Origin: Helicobacter sp. 11-8110
GTDB taxonomy: Bacteria > Campylobacterota > Campylobacteria > Campylobacterales > Helicobacteraceae
Direction of reading: 5' to 3'
DNA: 64,000 bases
Assembly (NCBI RefSeq): GCF_003288905.1
Contig: NZ_NHYL01000005.1
Span: forward strand, 1 to 64,000
Of the stretch, positions 26,017 through 34,574 are shown piece by piece. Position 1 is the stretch's first letter. The number at the start of each line of letters is the position of its first letter. The notes beneath the pieces were generated by a model. The model made no database searches and was not told the DNA's origin. It saw only the letters and a list, made by a program, of their open reading frames with translations. Both the position numbers and the translations under genes were made by a program.

Positions 26017-26866
26017 CTTTTAATGTTTCTGCAAATCTGATAAGATTCTCCGCCCAAGGAGTTTCTAAGGGCGAGAAGTAACCTAGTTTTGCCCCCGATT
26101 CTTCAGCAATAAACTCTGCTGCTTTGGTAGAGAACTCTGGTTGAGCAAAGATGATTTGTAATTTTTCTTTTTTAATGGTATCAATAACTTGCACCATCTC
26201 TTTCATTTTTGGGCTTTTTCCTTCCACTTCAATAGAAATTTCCTCTAAATCATATTCTCTTGCAAAATACCCAAGCATAGGGTGAAAAACAACAAATTTT
26301 TGGCGCTTAGGAACATCTTGCAATGCTGCTTTTATTTTTATATCAGCTCCTTGAATCTGTGCTAGTAATGCCTCATAAGCTTTAGAATAATCTCCCCTAG
26401 GATTAAGCTTCACTAGGGCTTGATAGATATTTGAAGCAATTTGTTTGGCATTAGAGAGTGAAAGCCAAATATGTGTATCACCATCTTCTCCATGGTTGTG
26501 ATAATCGTGGTGTTCGTGCTCATCTTTAGAGTGGTGAGCAAAATTAATCGTTTTAATTCCTGCGTTGGAAGGGAAAATTTTCATATCTGGATTTTGATCT
26601 AAAAATCGCTTTAACCAAGCATCTTCAAATTCAACACCAATAGGAAAATACGCTATGGCTTCATTCACCTCTTTAATGCTAGAGAATTTAGGTTCAAAAT
26701 CATGTGGATTTGTGCCTTTTTCTACTAGCACACTAATATCATACTCCTCCCCAGCAATCTTTTCTATAAATTCTGCTTGCATCGGAATGCTCACTGCTAT
26801 AATTGGCTTTGCCATCAAACTACTAGCAATAAAACATAAAAATACTAAAACTTTTTTCATTTTCAA
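26000..26866 (-). CDS. znuA: ZnuA-like zinc (metal) ABC transporter substrate-binding protein
   Basis: This is a periplasmic metal-binding protein of cluster 9 type, 288 residues, with a Sec signal peptide ending in SLMA (~19). The His-rich loop with HHSKDEHEHHDYHNHGED (~113-130) between ligands near His56 (NPHDFEP) and HPMLGYFAREYDL is typical of zinc-binding ZnuA. No znuB or znuC is adjacent, so it must work with a permease encoded elsewhere or serve as a lone metal carrier. It stands alone between the apt terminator and a tRNA gene. Confidence 0.87.
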   Translation of the reverse strand: MKMKKVLVFLCFIASSLMAKPIIAVSIPMQAEFIEKIAGEEYDISVLVEKGTNPHDFEPKFSSIKEVNEAIAYFPIGVEFEDAWLKRFLDQNPDMKIFPSNAGIKTINFAHHSKDEHEHHDYHNHGEDGDTHIWLSLSNAKQIASNIYQALVKLNPRGDYSKAYEALLAQIQGADIKIKAALQDVPKRQKFVVFHPMLGYFAREYDLEEISIEVEGKSPKMKEMVQVIDTIKKEKLQIIFAQPEFSTKAAEFIAEESGAKLGYFSPLETPWAENLIRFAETLKEANKN

Positions 26867-26918
26867 TCCTTTTTAGTTTTTATTAAAAATAGATAAGGTA
26901 AGATTTTAATTCTCTTTA

Positions 26919-26995
26919 GCGTCCATAGCTCAATTGGATAGAGCATCAGACTTCGGATCTGAGGGTTGGGGGTTCGACTCCCTCTGGGCGTACCA
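26919..26995 (+). tRNA. tRNA-Arg, anticodon TCG
   Basis: The 77-nt cloverleaf can be folded by eye: acceptor GCGTCCA/TGGGCGT with two G-T wobbles, D-arm GCTC...GAGC, anticodon stem TCAGA/TCTGA with loop CTTCGGA (anticodon TCG, reading CGA), variable GGGTT, and T-arm GGGGG/CCCTC around TTCGACT. The 3' ACCA at 26992-26995 is encoded. It is an isolated single tRNA. Confidence 0.95.
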
Positions 26996-27023
26996 CTCCC
27001 TTAATCACTCCCCATTATAATCA

Positions 27024-28046
27024 TTACTTATCTAACAAAAATAGCTCTAGTGGATATTTTTTACCCAAATCTTTCAAATCCAAATAAGCACGAATCTTCA
27101 AAAGCTCATTTTGCGGATGAGAATTTAATCGCTCCTTGGCTTCATCAATCATTTCAAGTTCTAATAAAACATAAAAATAAGCCAATTCTGCATTTTCATC
27201 TTTGTTAGCCAAAAACTCAAATAGTTCTAACCATTTAGCAGGTTCATAGCATTCTTTCATTTTTTGTGCTAAATGCAAATAATCCTCTTTAGAATAACCC
27301 ACATCTATACAAAGCTTTGAAACTTCCTCATCGCTGAAATTCATTTTTTGCGCATAACACATTCCAAGCACAACACCTGCCAAATCTTTATTGAATTTTA
27401 CCTCCCCTACAAATCTCCGAACATCTTTAAATTCACCTGTCTCTAAAAGCTTTCTCAAAGCCTCTTGCTTAAACTCATTGCTGTAGCTTTGTCTCCTTAA
27501 AACTTCCATAGCAAATTTCTCATCACTGCGTATCTCATTAAGAATATTTTGCTTCAAAAAGGGGCATTTCTCCCCAGGAGAGAATTTCTTAAGATTAACA
27601 TATTCGCCCCTTTTTAAATCTCCCAAAGTCTCAATAATTTCATCCAACTTTACCTCTCCGCTTTTAATAGGAGCACCCTCTTTAATATCAAAAGTTAGAT
27701 TATTCAACAAAATAGCAAGTTTTTTATAACGATTCATTGTGGGCTGTTTGAAAGGAACCTCTCTGCTTAAAAGCTGATTTTCAATTTGTGCCAAAAGAAT
27801 CTTGTAATCATTTTTATACTTTGTTCTTTTTCTCCACATGCGATAAGCACCGCCAACTTCTAAAAATGCTACCACAATGAAAAATATCACCACGGGAATA
27901 ATAATCCAAACTGCAACAGGAAGTGCTATGCTATGAATACTAAAAGGTATTTGATAGGTGTAACTTTCCCCAGTTAGCGTATAGACATACAATCCAAGCA
28001 AAACAATAAAAACAAACAAAGCGCCAATATAATATTTAAATTTCAT
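27024..28046 (-). CDS. Conserved membrane protein of unknown function
   Basis: The 340-residue protein starts with two transmembrane segments (~7-25 and ~43-64), followed by a basic stretch (YRMWRKRTKYKNDYK) and a ~270-residue helical cytoplasmic domain. The last part (ELAYFYVLLELEMIDEAKERLN) resembles TPR/HAT-like helical repeats. No enzymatic motif is seen. Its start overlaps the end of the DksA-like gene by 4 nt, so it is co-translated with that regulator. I do not recognise a named family. Confidence 0.72.
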   Translation of the reverse strand: MKFKYYIGALFVFIVLLGLYVYTLTGESYTYQIPFSIHSIALPVAVWIIIPVVIFFIVVAFLEVGGAYRMWRKRTKYKNDYKILLAQIENQLLSREVPFKQPTMNRYKKLAILLNNLTFDIKEGAPIKSGEVKLDEIIETLGDLKRGEYVNLKKFSPGEKCPFLKQNILNEIRSDEKFAMEVLRRQSYSNEFKQEALRKLLETGEFKDVRRFVGEVKFNKDLAGVVLGMCYAQKMNFSDEEVSKLCIDVGYSKEDYLHLAQKMKECYEPAKWLELFEFLANKDENAELAYFYVLLELEMIDEAKERLNSHPQNELLKIRAYLDLKDLGKKYPLELFLLDK

Positions 28047-28414
28047 TTTTTACCCTTTAAGTCTTTTTCTATAATTTCACGACACACGATACAATACCTT
28101 GCATGTGGCTTTGCCCTAAGTCTTTGAATCCCAATGGGTTCATCACACATTTCACAAATCCCATATACACCTTCTTCTATCTTTTCTAATGCCCTCTCTA
28201 TATATTCTAGCTCTTCGTTGTGGCGCTCAAATATCAAGCCATCTAGGGTATTTTTCATACTCATTGCTGCTTCATCTGCCTCATCCAAAGAAACTCCGCG
28301 TAAATTTTCCATACTCTTTTGATGAACAAAATTGTTATCTAAAATCGCCTGCTTTTTTTCTTCTAAAATTTTTCTAAAAGCATCTAACTCCATTTTCTGC
28401 ACTAAATCCTCCAA
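28043..28414 (-). CDS. dksA: DksA/TraR-family C4 zinc-finger protein
   Basis: The 123-residue protein has an N-terminal coiled coil and a C-terminal DksA-type zinc finger (CEMCDEPIGIQRLRAKP followed by CIVC). The acidic tip residues DEADEA lie before the second helix, corresponding to the DxxDxA motif that reaches the RNA polymerase secondary channel. Campylobacter DksA-like proteins are of this size and influence stringent-response genes. It lies in a minus-strand run with accD, rlmH and a membrane protein gene. Confidence 0.87.
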   Translation of the reverse strand: MEDLVQKMELDAFRKILEEKKQAILDNNFVHQKSMENLRGVSLDEADEAAMSMKNTLDGLIFERHNEELEYIERALEKIEEGVYGICEMCDEPIGIQRLRAKPHARYCIVCREIIEKDLKGKK

Positions 28415-28427
28415 ATTTACTTCAATT

Positions 28428-28892
28428 TTACTTGTGATATGGGTGATTATTTATTAAACAAAAAGCTCTAAAAACCTGCTCACTTAAAACAACCTTTGCA
28501 ACCTTATGGCTAAAAGTCAATGGCGAGAGCGAAAGCACACATTGGCACTGATTTAAAAATGCCTCTTCTAATCCATAAGCGCCACCGATAAAAAATGCAA
28601 TCTCCCCTTTATTTTCAAGATTTTTGGCAAACTCTATGGAATCAACGCTTTTCCCATTAGGCGAAAGTGCAATTTTGTAGGCTTGATTCTTTGAAACTTT
28701 GAGAAACTCTTTAGTGTAAGACTTTTGCGCTTCTTTTGCGTCTTGCTTTTGTCCTTCTTTGATAGACTTTGAAAACAAATTAATAAATTCCATTTTTACG
28801 CCAACCCCTGCGCTTAAAGCAATAAATTCTTCACATAAACTATCGCTTAAATCTTTAGTTTTGGCTATATAATACACAAAAACTTTAATCAT
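28428..28892 (-). CDS. rlmH: 23S rRNA pseudouridine-1915 N3-methyltransferase
   Basis: RlmH methylates pseudouridine 1915 in helix 69 of 23S rRNA. The 154-residue SPOUT enzyme shows [16 protein letters not shown], the SAM-binding [20 protein letters not shown] knot and the C-terminal NNHPYHK tail that is hallmark for this family. Its start overlaps the accD end by 8 nt, so the two are translationally coupled. Confidence 0.94.
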   Translation of the reverse strand: MIKVFVYYIAKTKDLSDSLCEEFIALSAGVGVKMEFINLFSKSIKEGQKQDAKEAQKSYTKEFLKVSKNQAYKIALSPNGKSVDSIEFAKNLENKGEIAFFIGGAYGLEEAFLNQCQCVLSLSPLTFSHKVAKVVLSEQVFRAFCLINNHPYHK

Positions 28893-29742
28893 TTGCGTTA
28901 AGATACCTCAAAACTCGCGCAATACTTTGTTTCATTTCTCTTCTTTGAACAATCATATCAATTAGTCCATGCTCTAGCAAAAATTCTGCCGTTTGGAATC
29001 CTTGTGGCAAATCCGCACCAATTGTCTGTTTAATCACTCTAGCTCCTGCAAATCCGATCATCGCACCTGGTTCAGCCATAATAATATCGCCCAAAAAGGC
29101 AAAAGACGCACTAACTCCACCCATTGTAGGATCTGTCAAAATTGAGATAAAAGGCAATTTTGCCTCACTTAAAACATTTAAAGCCGCTGAAGTCTTTGCC
29201 ATTTGCATTAAAGAATAAGTTGATTCTTGCATTCTTGCACCACCACTTGCACTAACAATAATCAACCCCTGCTTTTTTTCCACGCTACGATTAATAGCCC
29301 TAACAATCTTTTCTCCCTCCACAGAAGCCAAAGAACCACCCATAAAGTTAAAATCAAACAAAACAAGCTGGGCAGGTATCCCTTCAATTCTACATTCACC
29401 GCTGATAATTGAACTAGGGCGACCACATTTTTTTTGGTATTCTTCTATGCGCTTTTTATAGCTTTTTTTATCAACAAAATCTAAAGGATCTGTAGGGGCT
29501 AAATCTTTATCATATTCAACAAAACTTCCATCATCGCACATCAAAGCAATTCTATCTTGTAATCCAATACGCATATGAAAATTGCATTTAGGGCAAGTAT
29601 AATATTGTGCGATTACTTCTTTATAATACATCAAAGCATTACAACTAGGACATTTTATCCAATGACTTGGAGCTTCTTTAGGTGTTGCTCTTTCTTGATT
29701 TTCCTTTTTAAAAGTTTTAAAAAAATCTACAAATCCCACCAT
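28885..29742 (-). CDS. accD: Acetyl-CoA carboxylase carboxyltransferase subunit beta
   Basis: AccD pairs with AccA to transfer carboxyl from carboxybiotin to acetyl-CoA. The 285-residue protein has the N-terminal zinc ribbon ([13 protein letters not shown] then CPKCNFHM) and the crotonase-type [11 protein letters not shown] and [17 protein letters not shown] blocks. Length is normal. It heads the rlmH-dksA-like run on the minus strand and is unlinked to accA at 13384. Confidence 0.96.
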   Translation of the reverse strand: MVGFVDFFKTFKKENQERATPKEAPSHWIKCPSCNALMYYKEVIAQYYTCPKCNFHMRIGLQDRIALMCDDGSFVEYDKDLAPTDPLDFVDKKSYKKRIEEYQKKCGRPSSIISGECRIEGIPAQLVLFDFNFMGGSLASVEGEKIVRAINRSVEKKQGLIIVSASGGARMQESTYSLMQMAKTSAALNVLSEAKLPFISILTDPTMGGVSASFAFLGDIIMAEPGAMIGFAGARVIKQTIGADLPQGFQTAEFLLEHGLIDMIVQRREMKQSIARVLRYLNAND

Positions 29743-29822
29743 TTATTCCTTAAGCTTGAAAAGTTTCAAAAAATAACAAAATTGTATAAAATTCTGTGTT
29801 AATTTATACTAAAGATTTCAAA

Positions 29823-30575
29823 ATGAATATTCAAACTAGTGACAAAAGCTTTACGCTTTTTAATCAAACCTTCCAAGAACACTATCATTCTACCAAAGAT
29901 GGTGCTTTAAAAGAAACCTTACACAAGCATATTTTTCCTAGTTTTGCCTATTTTAAAAACAAACAAAAACTAAGAATCCTTGATATTTGCTTTGGACTTG
30001 GTTACAACACGCTTTGTGCAATAAAATATGCTAGTAGCTATGGTATCCAATCCCTAGAAATCCACTCCCCTGAAATGGATTCTTGCCTATTAAAATCACT
30101 CTCAAGCCTTACTTATCCACAAGAGCTTGACTTAGAGATTCTTAATAGCCTCACACAAAACCATTTTTATAAAAGTAAAAATTTGGAAGTTTTTTTGCAT
30201 TTAGGCGATGCAAGAGAGATTTTAAAAAGCTTTCAAAAATCTTTTTTTGATATAGTCTTCCAAGATGCTTTTAGTCCCGTTAAAAATCCTCTTTTATGGA
30301 CTTATGAATATTTTAAAACTCTTTTTTTGCTCACCCAAAAAGATTGTATTCTAACAACTTATAGTCAAAACTCGGCTATGCTTTATAGTGCCTTTTTAGC
30401 AGGATTCAAACCTTTCAAACTTACCCAAAAACACACACGGGATTCCATAATCTTTACCAAACTAGAATCCACTCCACCCTTAAAACTTGAAAATGTGCTC
30501 ACAATCAAGCCCATTAATCTTACCCACAAAATCACCACCAATCACAATCTCAAGGGCTTATATGATTCTTTTTAA
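29823..30575 (+). CDS. mnmD: MnmC/MnmD-type tRNA wobble-uridine methyltransferase
   Basis: The protein (~250 residues) matches the methyltransferase half of MnmC (DUF752): ILDICFGLGYNTLCAIKYA (SAM-binding), then IVFQDAFSPVKNPLLWTYEYF and DCILTTYSQNSAMLYSAFLAG. MnmD-type enzymes methylate 5-aminomethyl-2-thiouridine at tRNA position 34. The oxidase half of E. coli MnmC is absent. The frame extends to a GTG at 29796, but that lies at the predicted transcription start (-10 TATAAAAT at 29785-29792), so ATG 29823 is preferred. Confidence 0.85.
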   Translation: MNIQTSDKSFTLFNQTFQEHYHSTKDGALKETLHKHIFPSFAYFKNKQKLRILDICFGLGYNTLCAIKYASSYGIQSLEIHSPEMDSCLLKSLSSLTYPQELDLEILNSLTQNHFYKSKNLEVFLHLGDAREILKSFQKSFFDIVFQDAFSPVKNPLLWTYEYFKTLFLLTQKDCILTTYSQNSAMLYSAFLAGFKPFKLTQKHTRDSIIFTKLESTPPLKLENVLTIKPINLTHKITTNHNLKGLYDSF

Positions 30576-30584
30576 TTCATTCAA

Positions 30585-30599
30585 CACCTTATAAAGGTG
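30585..30599. terminator. Small hairpin between convergent genes
   Basis: CACCTT (30585-30590) and AAGGTG (30594-30599) form a 6-bp stem with a 3-nt loop in the gap between mnmD and the small minus-strand ORF. It has no strong T-run and is at best a weak bidirectional terminator. Confidence 0.35.
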
Positions 30600-30607
30600 C
30601 CAAAAAC

Positions 30608-30700
30608 TCAAAAAACTGGATTTCCTACTCCATACATCATAAACAAAACCATAAAAGCTGCAAATAATGCTAAAATAATAGGTGCAAATCTTGCCATCAT
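30608..30700 (-). CDS. Candidate 30-residue single-span membrane protein
   Basis: An ORF of 30 codons reads MMARFAPIILALFAAFMVLF and ends MMYGVGNPVF. A positively charged N-terminus is followed by one ~20-residue hydrophobic helix. The ribosome-binding site TAAGG sits four bases before the first of two ATGs. It fills the 145-bp gap between mnmD and rarA on the opposite strand, divergent from rarA and ending next to a hairpin. Codon use and a clean RBS favour a real small protein. Function is unknown; small helper subunits of respiratory or transport complexes look like this. It is too short for standard ORF cut-offs. Confidence 0.5.
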   Translation of the reverse strand: MMARFAPIILALFAAFMVLFMMYGVGNPVF

Positions 30701-30720
30701 AAAGCCTTAAAGAGAAGATA

Positions 30721-31896
30721 ATGAAAGAGTTAGCATACAATAAAAGACCTAAAAACTTCCAACAATTTATTGGACAAAAGCATATTTTTGGAGAAAACTC
30801 TCCTTTTATGCGATTATTAAAAAGTGGCGAGATTCCACACAGCTTCTTTTTTGGTCCCCCAGGAAGTGGCAAAACAACTGCTGCAAGACTGATTGCCAAT
30901 GAACTTGATTATCCCTTTTATAGTCTTAATGCCACAAGTTTTAAAAGTGAAGATTTGCGTAATATTCTAAAACAGCACCAAAATACTCTGCAAAAACCTC
31001 TTATTTTTATTGACGAAGTCCATAGATTAAACAAAGCCCAACAAGAACTGCTTTTGCCCATTATGGAAAATCACCAAGCTTTAATCTTAGGGGCTTCTAT
31101 GGAAAATCCCTTTTTTTCGCTGATTAATGCGATTCGATCACGATCTTTTGTGTTTGAATTTTATCGCCTAAGTAAAGAAGAATTAGCGCAGATTCTAGAA
31201 GAATACTTCCTAGAAGATTCTATTAAAGACTTTTTAATTGGCACTAGTGGTGGCGATGCAAGGGCAATGCTAAATCTACTTGATTGTGCCTTATGCACTA
31301 AAATGCCACTCACTCTTGAGCTTTTAAAATCCATTCGTCCTCATTCACTAAATAGTAGCACTAGCGATTCTGATACACATTACAATCTTATTTCAGCTAT
31401 GATAAAAAGCATTCGCGGAAGTGATGAAAATGCTGCTATTTATTACCTAGCAAGACTAATTGAAGGGGGTGAAAATCCTGAATTTATCGCAAGACGACTT
31501 GTAATTTTAGCCAGTGAAGATATTGGCAATGCTAACCCAAATGCCTTAAATCTTGCCAATTCAACCTTGCAAAGCGTTGCCAAGATTGGTTATCCAGAAG
31601 CAAGAATCATTTTAAGTCAATGCGTAATTTATCTCTGTGCTTCACCCAAATCCAACACTTCTTATGAAGCCATTAATGCTGCCTTAGAATATGTCCGCAA
31701 AAACCCCAATGAGCCTATTCCAGAACATATACAACAATTACACAAAAATTATTTGTATCCGCATAATTTTGGGGGCTGGGTGAAACAAAAATACCTACTT
31801 AAAAATTTAGAGTTTGTTAAATGGCAACCCAAAGGCTTTGAGAAAACACTAAAAGAATGGCTTGATAAAATACGCACTATCAAAACCAAAGAATAA
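30721..31896 (+). CDS. rarA: Replication-associated recombination protein A (AAA+ ATPase)
   Basis: RarA (MgsA) acts at stalled replication forks with SSB and RecA. The 391-residue protein has the start LAYNKRPKNFQQFIGQKHIF, Walker A FGPPGSGKTTAARLIA, Walker B LIFIDEVHRLNKAQQ, sensor ENPFFSLINAIRSRSFVFEF and the C-terminal tetramerisation region with YLYPHNFGGWVKQKYL. Length is slightly shorter than E. coli RarA (447). It stands alone; the ferredoxin gene converges on it. Confidence 0.93.
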   Translation: MKELAYNKRPKNFQQFIGQKHIFGENSPFMRLLKSGEIPHSFFFGPPGSGKTTAARLIANELDYPFYSLNATSFKSEDLRNILKQHQNTLQKPLIFIDEVHRLNKAQQELLLPIMENHQALILGASMENPFFSLINAIRSRSFVFEFYRLSKEELAQILEEYFLEDSIKDFLIGTSGGDARAMLNLLDCALCTKMPLTLELLKSIRPHSLNSSTSDSDTHYNLISAMIKSIRGSDENAAIYYLARLIEGGENPEFIARRLVILASEDIGNANPNALNLANSTLQSVAKIGYPEARIILSQCVIYLCASPKSNTSYEAINAALEYVRKNPNEPIPEHIQQLHKNYLYPHNFGGWVKQKYLLKNLEFVKWQPKGFEKTLKEWLDKIRTIKTKE

Positions 31897-31967
31897 AAAT
31901 AAGCTTAAAAAACACTCATCAAAAAAGAGTTCAAAAACTAAAAAGAATCAAATAAAAAGAGAGTGGC

Positions 31968-31984
31968 ACTAGCCAAGGGCTAGT
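31968..31984 (-). terminator. Terminator of the ferredoxin gene
   Basis: ACTAGCC (31968-31974) pairs with GGCTAGT (31978-31984) around a 3-nt loop right at the ferredoxin stop codon. In the minus direction CTCTTTTTATTT follows within 20 bases, consistent with intrinsic termination. Confidence 0.6.
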
Positions 31985-32268
31985 TATTCCACTACTGGGA
32001 TATGGGCAGTTCTTTTATCCTCACCAATATCATCTCTGTGTGGTTGAGAATCTACCACTGCATCCCAAACGATACAGCCTTCTGTTGGACAGGCAGAAGC
32101 ACAAGCAGGCTCATCATTGTGTCCTACACACTCTACACATTTATCATTATAAACAAAATAGCAACCATCGTTATTTGGGCTATCATCATCATCTACAATT
32201 GCTTCTACTGGACATTCATCAATACAAGCACCACAGGCGATACAAATATCAGTAATCTTAACAGCCAT
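31984..32268 (-). CDS. fdxA: Two-cluster [4Fe-4S] ferredoxin
   Basis: The 94-residue protein holds two [4Fe-4S] motifs: CIACGACIDECP near residues 9-20, and a second, CVECVGHNDEPACASACP, whose extended C-x8-C spacing is typical of Allochromatium-type ferredoxins. Such ferredoxins serve pyruvate and 2-oxoglutarate oxidoreductases in Campylobacterota, where NADPH is made through flavodoxin/ferredoxin; that partner role is inferred. The gene is monocistronic with its own GGAGAT ribosome-binding site and terminator. Confidence 0.92.
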   Translation of the reverse strand: MAVKITDICIACGACIDECPVEAIVDDDDSPNNDGCYFVYNDKCVECVGHNDEPACASACPTEGCIVWDAVVDSQPHRDDIGEDKRTAHIPVVE

Positions 32269-32393
32269 ATTATCTCCTTTAATGTTTAAAATTAAACTTT
32301 AAAGTATATAAAAAAGCTACTAAAAGGAATCTTTAATCAACTCTTCTTGGCAATTTTTGTTTTAAAAATGCTTAAATTGTAGAGCATAGTTAT

Positions 32394-32969
32394 TTAATTA
32401 TGTTTATTGATTGCTTGAAATAGTTTCAAAGCTTCTTTAAGATTTGAAACCCTATGTGTCGCGTGTAAAGCTTGGTTTTCCCCAACCAAAATTCGCGTTT
32501 GCACTCCAGCTTCAAGCCCTGCTATCATATCCGTATCTTTGTCACCCAAAATATAGCTATCATATTGCGATAAATCCAATCCAAAATCCGCACAAGCTTG
32601 AAGCAACATTTGAGGCTTAGGCTTGCGACAAAAACAATTTTCTTCCTTGGTATGCGGACAAAAATAAATGCCATCAAAACCAATATTTTTAGGCACAAAA
32701 CCGCTTTGACGCAGTGGAATCATAAGGCAAGAAACAATGCAGTTTTGCATAAAAGCACTTAAAGTTTCAAAGTCTTTTTGCGTGAATATTCCACGATGAA
32801 TACCTGATTGATTAGTTACCAAAAAACACAAGGAATCTTGTTTTTTTAACTCCAAAAAAAGCTCCATAAAAAAGGGAGCGAAATAAAACTTTTCAATCTC
32901 ATAGCCATAAGGAGCATCTTCAAGATTCACGACATCATCTCGATCAAAAAACACGACCTTTTGTTTCAT
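32394..32969 (-). CDS. gmhB: D-glycero-beta-D-manno-heptose-1,7-bisphosphate 7-phosphatase
   Basis: GmhB removes the 7-phosphate in ADP-heptose synthesis for the LPS core. The 191-residue HAD phosphatase has FFDRDDVVN (motif I, normally DRDGxxN, with Asp replacing Gly), LVTNQSGIHRG (motif II), a zinc loop with CPHTKEENCFCRKPKP, and LGDKDTDMIAGLEAG (motif IV). The other pathway genes, hldD, hldE and gmhA, lie together at 39171-42265, so this member is separated. Its start overlaps yhhQ by 4 nt. Confidence 0.88.
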   Translation of the reverse strand: MKQKVVFFDRDDVVNLEDAPYGYEIEKFYFAPFFMELFLELKKQDSLCFLVTNQSGIHRGIFTQKDFETLSAFMQNCIVSCLMIPLRQSGFVPKNIGFDGIYFCPHTKEENCFCRKPKPQMLLQACADFGLDLSQYDSYILGDKDTDMIAGLEAGVQTRILVGENQALHATHRVSNLKEALKLFQAINKHN

Positions 32970-33526
32970 CTAAATACCCCTAGGAACTTTTGCAATCTAA
33001 TGGCAAAGAGATAGAAAAATGGTGTATTTAAAAGCCCAAGGCAGAATTTAATCAAATAATCTCCAAAGACTAGCATAAGGACATTTTGCCAAGGCATAAC
33101 AAATAAAAAGGCAATGTGAAAAAAAATCATCGTATCAACAAACTGCGAGAATGCAGTGCTTCCGACACTCCTTAGCCACCACAAACGAGGAAACTTTGAT
33201 TTTAACCAATAAAAGATATAAACATCTGCTTGTTGCGAAAAGAAAAAAGCACTCACACTTGCAAGGGCAATCCGGAATTCGGCCAAAAACATTGAAGGGA
33301 TAAAGGCACAAAAAATACCGATTCTAACCACCTTTAAAACCTCATCTCTATGGTATCTTTCTGCTAAAATATCTGCCAACAAAAAAGTAAAAGGATAAGT
33401 TATAGCGCCATAAGTAAAAAAGTTATTGACAGGGAATTGCACGAGATAATTTGAAGCCACAATCAATGCAGTAAAAATCACCACTGATACCAATATAACT
33501 GAAAAAGACATTGTTTTTTTAAACAT
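32966..33526 (-). CDS. yhhQ: YhhQ-family queuosine precursor transporter
   Basis: The 186-residue protein has five or six membrane segments and the family motif FFTYGAITYPFTFLLADILAERY (COG1738/VUT), with SAFFFSQQADVYIFYWLKSK and VDTMIFFHIAFL. YhhQ imports the queuosine precursors preQ0 or preQ1. The window also encodes queF, which makes preQ1 from preQ0, so salvage and synthesis may coexist. The 287 bp upstream (33527-33813) contains small inverted repeats such as AGAATC-AA-GATTCT near 33636-33650 and the rpsR terminator, but no recognisable preQ1 riboswitch. Confidence 0.85.
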   Translation of the reverse strand: MFKKTMSFSVILVSVVIFTALIVASNYLVQFPVNNFFTYGAITYPFTFLLADILAERYHRDEVLKVVRIGIFCAFIPSMFLAEFRIALASVSAFFFSQQADVYIFYWLKSKFPRLWWLRSVGSTAFSQFVDTMIFFHIAFLFVMPWQNVLMLVFGDYLIKFCLGLLNTPFFYLFAIRLQKFLGVFR

Positions 33527-33783
33527 CTGCCAAACTCCAAACTTAATTTCTCAAACACACAAAGTCTAGGCATTTAATATTATCAAATTGATAGTAAAAG
33601 ACTTACATCATTTTATTGCAAACTCATATTTTTAAGAATCAAGATTCTAGCTAAATTAAAATAACAATCCTAAAAATAATTCTTAAAAATCTATTTTTGC
33701 AACGCAATTAATCAGTATTCAAAGCATTTAGACAAACACTCGCAAACACCCAAAAACCTATAAAATTTGCTAAGATTAAGCAA

Positions 33784-33802
33784 GGATTCCAAGGTGGAAT
33801 CC
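33784..33802 (-). terminator. Terminator of the rpsF-ssb-rpsR operon
   Basis: A perfect 8-bp stem, GGATTCCA and TGGAATCC, with a 3-nt loop lies 11 bases after the rpsR stop on the minus strand, followed by TTGCTTAATCTT. It is a clear hairpin, with only a modest T-run behind it. Confidence 0.6.
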
Positions 33803-33813
33803 AAAAGATTGCT

Positions 33814-34071
33814 TCAAATTTTAAAAGGGTTTTCAACCACTCTTTTTCTATCTACAATGTAAGGAATAAGCGCCATTTGTCTTGCTCTTTTGATAGCAAC
33901 TTCTACGCGCTCTTGCCATTTTTTAGAGTTTCCAGTTAAACGGCGTGGCATAATTTTGTAGCGCTCTGATAAAGAATGCTTAAGCATATCAATATCTTTG
34001 TAGTCAATAAATTCAATTTTTGATTCAGTATATCTGCAGTATCTTTTAGAGTATCTCTTTTTCTCTGCCAT
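33814..34071 (-). CDS. rpsR: 30S ribosomal protein S18
   Basis: The 85-residue basic protein belongs to the S18 family. The hallmark [19 protein letters not shown] and [20 protein letters not shown] segments place it on the platform of the 30S subunit next to S6. The C-terminal extension ILPYIVD-like ([18 protein letters not shown]) is normal for Campylobacterota. It is the last gene of rpsF-ssb-rpsR. Confidence 0.96.
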   Translation of the reverse strand: MAEKKRYSKRYCRYTESKIEFIDYKDIDMLKHSLSERYKIMPRRLTGNSKKWQERVEVAIKRARQMALIPYIVDRKRVVENPFKI

Positions 34072-34082
34072 AATTTATCCTT

Positions 34083-34565
34083 TTAAAATGGTATTTCATC
34101 GTCATTAATATCAATCACTGGGAGATCGGGCTCTTTTTGTGGTCTTTGAACTTGTGGCGATGGTTTTTGATAAACTTCTTGTTGCTCATAACCACTAGCA
34201 TACCCACTCTCTCCATAGCCAACATTCTCATTAGCATTTTGTCTTTGCCCTAGCATTTGCATATTTTCTGCGGCAATAGAATGCTTACTGCGCTTTGTGC
34301 CTGTATTATCAGTCCAACTCTCAAGCACCAAACGACCTTCAATGAGAACTTGAGATCCTTTCTTAAGGTATTGATTAGCCACTTCAGCTGTCCTACCAAA
34401 GAGATTTGCATCAATATAACAAACCTCCTCTGCTTGAGTGCCATCTTGCTTTTTGTATCGGCGGTTTGTTGCCAAACCCAACCTTGCTAATGCTGCACCA
34501 CTTGGCAGATAACGCAACTCTACATCACGCGTAAGATTTCCTACTAAAATGACTTTATTAAACAT
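34083..34565 (-). CDS. ssb: Single-stranded DNA-binding protein
   Basis: The 160-residue protein has an OB fold (~1-110, starting MFNKVILVGNLTRDVELRYL), a Gln/Pro/Gly-rich linker, and the acidic C-terminal tip ending DDEIPF that recruits replication and repair proteins such as RarA, RNase or polymerase subunits. It sits between rpsF and rpsR, the order found in H. pylori (HP1246-HP1244) and many bacteria. Confidence 0.97.
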   Translation of the reverse strand: MFNKVILVGNLTRDVELRYLPSGAALARLGLATNRRYKKQDGTQAEEVCYIDANLFGRTAEVANQYLKKGSQVLIEGRLVLESWTDNTGTKRSKHSIAAENMQMLGQRQNANENVGYGESGYASGYEQQEVYQKPSPQVQRPQKEPDLPVIDINDDEIPF

Positions 34566-34574
34566 TGCAATTCC

